Shown here: positions 1-7,700 of the stretch, one piece after another
Numbering within the stretch: the stretch's first letter is position 1
Layout: each line of letters begins with the position of its first letter
Assembly: GCA_020848545.1 (NCBI GenBank)
Contig: JADLHZ010000122.1
Coordinates: 62,001 to 126,000, forward strand
Source of the DNA: Deltaproteobacteria bacterium
Lineage (GTDB): Bacteria; Myxococcota; JADLHZ01
Length of the DNA: 64,000 nt
Direction: 5' to 3'
Made by a program: the position numbers and the translations under genes
The notes under the pieces: generated by a model
What the model was told of the DNA's origin: nothing
Database searches by the model: none
Seen by the model: the letters and a program-made list of their open reading frames with translations, nothing else

Positions 1-36
1 GAAGTCGATCCGAACTAGCCTCCTCGCTGCGCTCGG

Positions 37-62
37 TCGCTGTGCAAAGAATCGCACAGCGA
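37..62. other. Inverted repeat upstream of the first gene
   Basis: A perfect 9-base inverted repeat, TCGCTGTGC (37-45) and GCACAGCGA (54-62), with an 8-base loop. CTAGCC (15-20) and GGCTAG (65-70) form a possible outer stem around it. No T-run follows, so it is not a typical intrinsic terminator. It could be the 3' end signal of a gene to the left or a leader hairpin for the methyltransferase gene. The rest of bases 1-117 shows no gene. Confidence 0.4.
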
Positions 63-117
63 ACGGCTAGTCATTGTTGTGTTTGCGTCCACTGCGTGGC
101 CGCGTTTGCGAGGCAAC

Positions 118-2295
118 ATGAGCTACAAAGACCAAGACCGCGGCACGGACGATGACTACGCGGCGTACTTCGCCGGCATGAACAAGTCGATGCAGCAGAA
201 GGTGGCGCTGACGACCGCGCACTTTCCGCCCGAGGGCAAGGTCGCCGACATGGGCAGCGGCTCCGGCCAAGCGACCTTCGATCTCGCCGCGCTCTACTCG
301 GGCCTCGAGATGATCGGCGTCGACATCAACGAGAAGTCGGTGGCCATCGCCGAGAAGACCTATGCGAAGAAGAACCTCCGCTTCATCACCGGGGACATCG
401 CCGATCCCTTGTTCCCGGACGGCTCGCTCGACGGCATCTTGAACTCGTCGGTCTTGCACCACGTGACGAGCTTCAACGGCCATCGCACCGAGCCGGTGCT
501 GCGCCTGCTCGACAATCAAGTGCGCGAGCTGAAGCCAGGCGGCGTGTTGATCATCCGCGACTTCGTCATCCCGCGCGGGCCCACGCTCTGCGATCTCGAG
601 CTGCCGGACGATGACGGCGCCGCTGACGGTGAGCCTCGCGCGTTGTCGAGCGCGGCGTTGTTCGAGCGCTTCGCAAAGACGTGGAAGAGCAGCCAGGCGC
701 CGCTCGTCTTCGAAGCGCTGGCGGCAAGGACGCCTGGCCACCGCCGCTATCGCCTGCCGCTGCGCGCCGCCGCCGAGCTCGTGCTGCGCAAAGACTACAG
801 GGACCACTGGGACACCGAGCTGCTCGAAGAGTACACCTACTTCACGCAACAGGAGTTCGAGCGCGAGCTCACCGCGCGCGGCATGCGCATCGTCGTCTCG
901 GTCGAGCTGTTCAACCCGTGGATCGTCGAGCACCGCTACGCCGGAAAGTTTCGCCTCACGGACACGAGCGGCGCGCCGCTCCCGTTTCCGCCGACGAACT
1001 ACCTGATTGTCGCCCAGAAGGTGCCGGCGGGCGCTGGCGTGAAGCTCGTCGAGATCGCGCGGCGTCCGGTGCAGGCGCCGAAGTTCTTGGAGCTGCAGGC
1101 GTGGGCGAGCGGCGATCGCGTCTACGAGCTGGCCGCACGGCCGCAGCGCACGCTCGACGTGTTGCCGTGGTTCGAGCACGCGGGCCGCTTGTTCGTCGTC
1201 TGCAAGCGCGACTTTCCGCGGCCGATCCTGAACGCCGGCGAGCGTGATCTCATCGGCATGAGCGGCGGCGGCTACATCACCGAGCCGATCACCGCGCTCG
1301 TCGCCGATGATCAAAAGCCGAAGGAGACGATCGCGCGCGTGCTCGCGGAGCGGGCTGGGATCAAAGAGATCGAGAGCGTCAGCGCGCCTTGGCGTTACTT
1401 CACTTCACCCGGCGGCATCAGCGAGCGCGTCGACGCCTACCTCTGCCGGATCGCGCCGTGGCTGTCGTCGCGCGAGGTGAAGAACTACTCGTCTTTTTCG
1501 TCGTCGGGCAGCGTGCGCTACTTGGACGCGACGCAGACGCTGCGCGCCTGTCACGTGGGCGGCATGTTCGACGCGCGCTTGGAGCTCAACATCTATCGCT
1601 TGTGCCGCGAGCGTCGCCGCGCGCTCGGACCGTGGATCGGCGCCGAGATCGTGATCGGCGAGGGCGCAAAGATCGTCGCACGCTCCGCCGGCGAAGCGTT
1701 CGCCGTGCCCGTGCGATCGCGCTTCACCCGCGTGGCGCCGCGCGCGCCGGAGTTCTTGAACGTCTACGAAGGCGAGTTCGCGGAGCGCGATGCGAGCGGC
1801 AAGACGCTGGCGAGCGCGCGCTTCGAGTACGTGACGCCGAAGCACCTGAGCCACGAGACGATCACGCTGCTGCCGCTCGTCCGTCGCGGAGAGAAGATCT
1901 ACGCCGGCCTCGAGCTGCGCGACTTGCCGGCCGCGCAGCGCTTCGAGGGCACGAGCGCGATCTTGACCGTGCCGGCGTGTCGCGTTCCGAAGCGCGTCAC
2001 GGATCTCGGGGTGGCTGAAGCGTTCGCCGCAGAGAAGCTCAGCGGCGAATTCGCCCTGACGCTGCGCCGTTGCGTTGGTCTCGGTGGCCGCTATGCGCCG
2101 AGCGCCGGCGTGACTCCCGAGGTCGTCTATCCGTACGTCGCCGACGTCGCTGCCGCCGGCGCGGCTTGCTCGCTCCTCTGGGTCGAGCTCGCAGACGCAC
2201 TTCTGCACCTGGATGCGCTGCGCGACGCACATCTCCTCACCTCGCTGCTTCGCGCCGCGCACGCGCTGAGCGTCTCGGTGAGCGCTCCGCTCTGA
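118..2295 (+). CDS. SAM-dependent methyltransferase fused to Nudix-like domains
   Basis: 725-residue cytoplasmic protein. The N-terminus is a class I methyltransferase: SAM-binding motif I VADMGSGSGQ at residues 42-51, the acidic residue of GVDIN (Asp69), and the post-motif region SSVLHHV near 110-117. Residues about 380-500 look like a Nudix fold: the stretch before AGI resembles a Nudix box, followed by YFTSPGGISE, close to the SPG..E element of ADP-ribose pyrophosphatases. The catalytic REXXEE is degenerate (RVLAER), so hydrolase activity is doubtful. A second similar beta-rich stretch spans about 560-630. An in-frame GTG lies at 79, but the ATG at 118 gives a compact start. No signal peptide or membrane segment is seen. 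The substrate is unknown; the domain reading is inference from motifs. Confidence 0.7.
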   Translation: MSYKDQDRGTDDDYAAYFAGMNKSMQQKVALTTAHFPPEGKVADMGSGSGQATFDLAALYSGLEMIGVDINEKSVAIAEKTYAKKNLRFITGDIADPLFPDGSLDGILNSSVLHHVTSFNGHRTEPVLRLLDNQVRELKPGGVLIIRDFVIPRGPTLCDLELPDDDGAADGEPRALSSAALFERFAKTWKSSQAPLVFEALAARTPGHRRYRLPLRAAAELVLRKDYRDHWDTELLEEYTYFTQQEFERELTARGMRIVVSVELFNPWIVEHRYAGKFRLTDTSGAPLPFPPTNYLIVAQKVPAGAGVKLVEIARRPVQAPKFLELQAWASGDRVYELAARPQRTLDVLPWFEHAGRLFVVCKRDFPRPILNAGERDLIGMSGGGYITEPITALVADDQKPKETIARVLAERAGIKEIESVSAPWRYFTSPGGISERVDAYLCRIAPWLSSREVKNYSSFSSSGSVRYLDATQTLRACHVGGMFDARLELNIYRLCRERRRALGPWIGAEIVIGEGAKIVARSAGEAFAVPVRSRFTRVAPRAPEFLNVYEGEFAERDASGKTLASARFEYVTPKHLSHETITLLPLVRRGEKIYAGLELRDLPAAQRFEGTSAILTVPACRVPKRVTDLGVAEAFAAEKLSGEFALTLRRCVGLGGRYAPSAGVTPEVVYPYVADVAAAGAACSLLWVELADALLHLDALRDAHLLTSLLRAAHALSVSVSAPL

Positions 2296-2413
2296 ATCAA
2301 CCCGGGTCGTTTCATTTCGGGTCGAGTGTTTCAACCCGGCACGAATGAATCTCCAGATTCGCCCGCTTTCTCTGTGATTCCCGCGTGGCATGCACGCTGC
2401 AAATCACCGAGGC

Positions 2414-3139
2414 ATGACCCACGCGAACCCGTTCATCGCCGTGTCGAGTGAGAGCTCGCGAGCCGAGTTGGTCGAGCAGATGGCGCCGATCGTCCGCCGC
2501 ATCGCGAACAAGGTGGCGCGTGGTCTTCCCCACCATGTGCGCACCGACGACCTCGTCTCGGCGGGCATGATCGGCCTCTTGGAAGCCACGCAGCGCTTCG
2601 AGCCGAGCCGCGCCGAGAGCTTCGTGGGCTACGCGAGCCTGCGCATCCGCGGCGCGATCTTGGACGAGCTGCGCAGGGGCGACATCCTCTCGCAAGACGC
2701 CCGCATGAAGTCGCGCCTCGTGCAAACGACCGCGAACAAGCTCCAAGGCACGCTCGGGCGCGCACCGACCGCCGCCGAGATGGCGACGGCGCTCGGCGTC
2801 AGTGAGCAAGAATATGTCGAGACGCTCGAAGGGCTGACCCAGGTGCGCCTCGTCGCATTCGATCCGCAGGACGAGAGCCAAGCGATGGTCGACGCCAACG
2901 GCCAGAGCCCCGTCGACGCCAGCATGTTGAAGCAGCTGCGGGGGCGGCTCGGCGAGGCGATCACCACGCTGCCGCAGCGCGAGAAGCTGATCCTGTCGCT
3001 CTATTACGAGCAGGACCTCACCTATAAAGAGATCGGCGAAGTGCTCGACCTGACCGCCGCGCGCATCTGCCAGCTGCACTCCCAAGCGGTGGCCCGGCTG
3101 CGCGAGCGCTTAGACGATGTGCAAGCGGCGGCGGCCTAG
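2414..3139 (+). CDS. fliA: RNA polymerase sigma-28 (FliA/WhiG) factor
   Basis: A sigma-70 family factor of 241 residues (249 if the in-frame ATG at 2390 is used; neither start has a well-placed ribosome binding site). Region 2 is clear, with VRTDDLVSAGMIGLLEA and FVGYASLRIRGAILDELR. The latter is the FliA/WhiG hallmark and directs binding to sigma-28 promoters. Region 3 follows, then region 4 with LPQREKLILSLYYEQDLTYK and the DNA-recognition helix ending ARICQLHSQA. Region 1.1 is absent, as is usual for the family. FliA drives late flagellar genes and is held inactive by FlgM. The gene just downstream (3170) encodes a FlgM-like peptide, which supports the assignment. No other flagellar gene is in the window. 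Confidence 0.9.
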   Translation: MTHANPFIAVSSESSRAELVEQMAPIVRRIANKVARGLPHHVRTDDLVSAGMIGLLEATQRFEPSRAESFVGYASLRIRGAILDELRRGDILSQDARMKSRLVQTTANKLQGTLGRAPTAAEMATALGVSEQEYVETLEGLTQVRLVAFDPQDESQAMVDANGQSPVDASMLKQLRGRLGEAITTLPQREKLILSLYYEQDLTYKEIGEVLDLTAARICQLHSQAVARLRERLDDVQAAAA

Positions 3140-3169
3140 GGTTTCGACGAAATCGGCCGCAGGCGCTTA

Positions 3170-3337
3170 ATGTCCGACCCCGACCCCACGATGATGGGTC
3201 AGATGCACCCACCCGTCGCGAAGGACCGGAAGAAGAAGATAGAGACGCTGCGCGCCATGGTGAAGTCCGGGCGCTACGTGATCCAGCCCGAGCGCATCGC
3301 AGCGGCGATGCTCGCGCGGCTAGCCCTTCGCCGATAG
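3170..3337 (+). CDS. flgM: Small FlgM-like anti-sigma-28 protein
   Basis: A 55-codon ORF starting 30 bases after the sigma factor's stop. The segment KIETLRAMVKSGRYVIQPER followed by IAAAMLARL matches the C-terminal sigma-binding helices of FlgM (family pattern: I..L...V.sG.Y.vd...vA..ml). The usual disordered N-terminal half is almost absent: FlgM is normally 90-100 residues, while here only about 20 Met/Pro-rich residues precede the helix. FlgM binds FliA and is exported through the flagellar basal body. The last 18 bases overlap the 3' end of the convergent TPR gene. The assignment rests on this motif plus the position next to fliA. It could instead be an incomplete remnant, but the reading frame is open and ends naturally. 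Confidence 0.72.
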   Translation: MSDPDPTMMGQMHPPVAKDRKKKIETLRAMVKSGRYVIQPERIAAAMLARLALRR

Positions 3338-4633
3338 CTGCTCGTTCGCCTTGCGCAAGCGCTCGCACATCGTCCGCACGAACACCCGATAGACCCGCAG
3401 CGCGACGTGATCGTTCGACGCCAAGAACACCGAGAACGCCGTCTTCGAGATCGCGAGCGCGGTGCCGGGCGCCGCGGCGATCACCTCGGCCGACGTCGGC
3501 GCGTCGTCGATGAGCGACATCTCGCCCACGTAGTTTCCCGGCCCGAGCGTGGCGACGACGTGCGGCTCTTTGCCCTCGGCGGTGCGCCGTACTTGGTAGC
3601 TGCCCGCGGTCAGGATGTACAAGTTCTCGCCGGCGACGCCCTGCGCGATCAGACGATCGTTCGGTTGAAAGTGCTTTTGCTCGCAGCGCGTATAGAGCGC
3701 CTTCATCTCTTGCAGCGAGAGCTCTTCGAAGAGCGGCAGCTGCTTCAGGTACTCGAAGCCTTCCATGACGCTGACGACCTGGGTCGCCTCGGGAGTCACC
3801 GCGAGCTCGGGCACGCCGGCTTCGAGCTCGCTCGCCTCGGCCCCGATCTGCAGGCCGCTGCCGCCCTTCTCGAGGTCTTCGAAGCGCTGGCGCGCGTCCA
3901 TGTAGTTGAAGTCGAAGGCTACGATGTCGCTGAAGATCTTCTTCGCCTCGTCCTTCAGGCCCTTCTTCGCGAAGAGATCGCCGAGCCGATACCAGACGCG
4001 GCTCGTCTTCTCGTTCACCGGCCCGAGCTCGACGCTCTGCAGTTTTCGGATCGCGAGATCGACGTGGCCATTGCGCTCCAAGATGTAGGCGATGAGCAGC
4101 GCCGCTTCGATGAACTCGTCTTCCTCGCGCTTCACCTTCTGCAAGAGCTCCATCGACTTGTTGAGCCGTTCGAGCTGAAAGTAGAGCTTGCCGGCGTGGT
4201 AGTGCGAGAGCGCCTTTTCGAAGTTGATGGCGGCGCGCTGCGAGTCGCCGCCTTGCATGAAGAGCTCGGCTGCTTGGCGGTGCTTTTGGGCCTTTTCGAA
4301 CATCTCGGCGCTGCGCAGCGGCATTTGTAGGCGCGCGTACATGTCGGCGGCCATCTCGTAGTCTTGGCACTTCTCGTAAAGCAGCGCGGCCTTCTCGAAC
4401 TCGCCGAGGTTCTCGCAGCAGAGGGCGGCCTTCGGATAATCGCGCGCGCGGTAGAAGAGGTTGGCCACGGCCTTCTGCATCGGCGCTTCGGCGACGACGC
4501 GGGAGAGCAGAGGAAAGCCGATGTCTTCCTGGTAGCTCGTATACGCCAAGACGGCAGCGTCGACTTGATTGCCACGTAGGAGATCCAAGATCGCCGTGAT
4601 GGCGCGCTCCGTCGAGACGAACTGTTGAGCCAT
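3320..4633 (-). CDS. TPR protein with C-terminal cyclic-nucleotide-binding-like domain
   Basis: 437 residues from the ATG at 4633 (an upstream extension to 4717 would overlap the divergent gene). Residues about 15-270 are helical repeats of TPR type, e.g. AAELFMQGGDSQRAAINFEK and HYHAGKLYFQLERLNKSMEL. Residues about 295-415 form a cAMP/CRP-like beta barrel with DRLIAQGVAGENLYIL and the cassette GEMSLIDDAPTSAEV. In cassettes that bind cyclic nucleotides an Arg follows the Pro; here it is Thr380, so nucleotide binding is uncertain. There is no DNA-binding domain and no signal peptide, so it is probably a cytoplasmic scaffold or sensor. Its start is 82 bases from the divergent membrane-protein gene, so the two may share a regulatory region. 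Confidence 0.8.
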   Translation of the reverse strand: MAQQFVSTERAITAILDLLRGNQVDAAVLAYTSYQEDIGFPLLSRVVAEAPMQKAVANLFYRARDYPKAALCCENLGEFEKAALLYEKCQDYEMAADMYARLQMPLRSAEMFEKAQKHRQAAELFMQGGDSQRAAINFEKALSHYHAGKLYFQLERLNKSMELLQKVKREEDEFIEAALLIAYILERNGHVDLAIRKLQSVELGPVNEKTSRVWYRLGDLFAKKGLKDEAKKIFSDIVAFDFNYMDARQRFEDLEKGGSGLQIGAEASELEAGVPELAVTPEATQVVSVMEGFEYLKQLPLFEELSLQEMKALYTRCEQKHFQPNDRLIAQGVAGENLYILTAGSYQVRRTAEGKEPHVVATLGPGNYVGEMSLIDDAPTSAEVIAAAPGTALAISKTAFSVFLASNDHVALRVYRVFVRTMCERLRKANEQLSAKG

Positions 4634-4715
4634 GACGGAAGTAGTATCCGCTCCTTCCGCGCCGATGCAGGGATTTCTTTGCGGGCCCAGGCCAACGCGC
4701 GCTAAATCCACGGCC

Positions 4716-7700
4716 ATGCTCTGCTTTCACTGCCTCGAAGTGCGCGCCACACGTCTGACGGTGTGCCCCGAGTGCGGCGAGGAGCTCGTCGTCGTCGATC
4801 AGCATCAGTTGAAAACGTTCGTCGACGGCAAGGTCGAGCGGGCGATCCGTGCGCGCGTCGGTGAGTGGCAGAAGACGGGCGTCCTCGAAGCCACCGTCGC
4901 CGGCGCCATCATCGGCACGCTCGGCGAAGGCGAGGCGCGCGCGCGCGAAGAACGGCAGCGGCGCAAGCGCGAGCGCAAGGCCGCCGAAGAAGCGCGGGCG
5001 GCGGAGGCGAAGAAGCGCGAGGAAGCGGAGCGCGAACGGCACGCGGCGGAAGCGCGCTCGCGCGAGGAGAAGCAGCAAGATCGCGCGCGGCGAAAGGCAG
5101 CGGAGCGGGCGCGCGCGCAGGAAGAGCTGCGCCGCGTGCAGGCCAGAGAGCGCGCCGAGGTGGAGGCCGCGCGCCGTCGCGATGAAGCCCGAGACGAAGC
5201 CGCGCGGGCGCGCCGGGAGCAGCCGAGCGCCGAGGTGGCGACGGAAGCGGCGCATCCTGTCGCTGGCGCGCTCGCGGCGCTGGCCGAGCTCGACGCGGAT
5301 CCCGGCGGCGAGAAGCTGAAGCTCGCGGTGATCGAGAACCTCGGCTGGTTCATCGGCGCGCTGCTCGTCCTCGCCGGATCCATCTACGGCGTGCGTGAAG
5401 CGTGGCTCGCGTTCGGGGCGGTCGGCCGCTACGCGAGCGTCGGCGGCGCGGCGCTCATGTATCACGGCGCGTTCGTTGGCCTGTCTGCGTTGCTCGCGCG
5501 CCGTTCGCCGCCGGCGGGACGCGTGCTGTCCGGCATCGGGGTCGCGCTGCTGCCCGTCGCAGCTGTCGCGTTCACGCACTTGTTCGCGGCCGATCGCGGC
5601 GTCGGGATGGTTGCGGCCGGCGTGTTCCTGGGCGTCGCGGCGTTGACCTTGATGATCGTGGCGCGACGCTTCGAGCTGCCGCCGATGCCGCTGTGGAGCG
5701 CGTTTCTGCCGTCGCTCGCCGCGATGATCCCGCTGGCGAGCCTGAGCGACGAGACGCCGGTCCGCTTCGCGCTCGCGCTGGTGGGCATCGCCGCCTACGC
5801 GTGGTCCGCGCGCATCACGACGCAGGGCGAAGGGCGGCCGGCGTCGCTGCTCTTCGTCGTTGGCGGCGCGGCGTACGCGGCGGTCGGCCTCGAAGTGCTC
5901 GCGCTGACGACGAGCGCGCTCGACGATCCGAGCACGCTCGTGTGGCGGACGACCGGCGTGCGCGACGGCACCTGGCTCGCGGGCTGGCTCTCTGCGTTCG
6001 CGGCGGCGACGGTGACCAACTGGACGCGACCGGGCGCGAAGGAACGCTTCGAGCGCTTGGCGATCGGATCGATCGTGTCGGGTGTGGGCCTCGCGACTGT
6101 CGCAGCCGTGAGCGCAGCGATCGTGCTCCTGGATCGCGCGGCGCTGCCGTCACGCTCCGTCCTCGTGATCGGTGGAGCGACGGCGGCGCTCGCGGCTTAC
6201 GCGACCGTGCGCGCGACGTTCATCGTGCCGGCGTCGCACTACATGCTCCTACCGCTCGGCACGTTGGCGGCGGCGATCTTCGGCCGCGCGGTTCTTCCTC
6301 AGGCGGTTGATGCGATCTCCTGGGTGGTCGCAGCGGCGATCGTCGTCGAAGCCGGGCTCTTGCTCAACCGCTCGTTATTCTCGGCGGCGCGCCGCTGGCC
6401 GCTGCGCGGGATCATCGTCGCGCTCATGGCCACGTGTGTCTACGCGGCGTCGTCAGTGGCGCCGCCCGAGCTGTCGTGGACGATCATCGCGCTCGGGATG
6501 TTCTTCGCGGCCGGCGCGCACGCGGCGGCGTTCTCCGATCACGTGTTCTGGCATTACGTCGGGGGACTGGCGGCGGTGCTCTCGGTGCTCGGTGCGGCCG
6601 CGACGGCGACGACGCCTTTGAACGCGAGCGCGTTGCTCGTCACCTTCGGCGCCCTTTACGGGCTCGCGGCGGCGTTTCTCTCTGGGCGGCATCGGCACGC
6701 GGCCTCGGATCTGGCGCTGCTCGTGCTCGGCTTTGCGTCGATGTATGCGTTCTCGTACATGCAGATCCCCGGCGGCTTCTGGCTCGTCGAGGACGCTCCG
6801 CGCAGCAGTACGCACTGGCAGCTCGGCACGGGCGCGGCCGTCTTGCTCCTCTGGCGATCGTTCATGGATCGTAGCCCGGCGCCGGCGGTGCTCGGGGGTC
6901 TCTTGCTCGCGTTCGCCGGCGTCAGCTTCGCGCTGCCTCAGAATCCTGGCGAGACGAGCTTCACCTTCGGGGCGATGGCGCTCGGCTTTGCGCTCGTCGC
7001 CGCGCTGTTCCGCGCCGGCGGCGTCGGCGAGCTGCGCGGCGACGGCGCGGTGTACTTCATCGTGTGGCGGTCTCCGTTCTCACGGCGCGGCCGGGCTGCT
7101 GTGGCCGACGGTGTGGCGATCGTCGCGCTCGTCACTGCCGCAATCGCAGTCTTGGCGAACATCGGTTGGTTCACCGCGCAGCGAGAAGGCGATCGCAGCT
7201 TCGCGCTCGACGGCGGCTTCTGCGTGCTCATGGTGCTCGCGCTCGCGTTCTTCTCGCGCGCGTTCTCGGCGTACGAGCTGCGCGGCAACGTGGCGACCTT
7301 GTGGACGCTCGCCGCGGTGGTCGCCGTCGTCGCCGTGACGAACCGCATCGGCCGGCCGCTTCCGCCGCACGTCGTTGCGCTGAACCTGAGCGTCATCGGT
7401 GTGCTGCTGTGGGCGGCGGCCGTCGCGCTCCATCGCTACGGTCCTGCGATCGGGCGGTGGCTCGGAGAAGAAGGGGACGGCTATCTCTATCACTGGATCC
7501 CGCACGCCGGCGCGGTCGCGCTCGCCTCGCTCCTCGTGTTCGACGCGTGGCTCGTCGGCAACGGCAGCTTCGTCCGCGCGCTCTCGGTGACCCCGCCGCT
7601 CTTCGCGTTCGGTCCCGCGCTCATTTACATCTTGTTCGCGCGGACGACGAAGCTCTACGGCTTTGCGTACTTGTCGGCGCCGCTCATCGTCATCGGCGCC

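Noticed and set aside
4900-5230. Arg/Glu/Ala-rich stretch as a separate low-complexity repeat
   Set aside because: It is in frame and fits a coiled coil within the membrane-protein gene; no exact nucleotide repeat unit.
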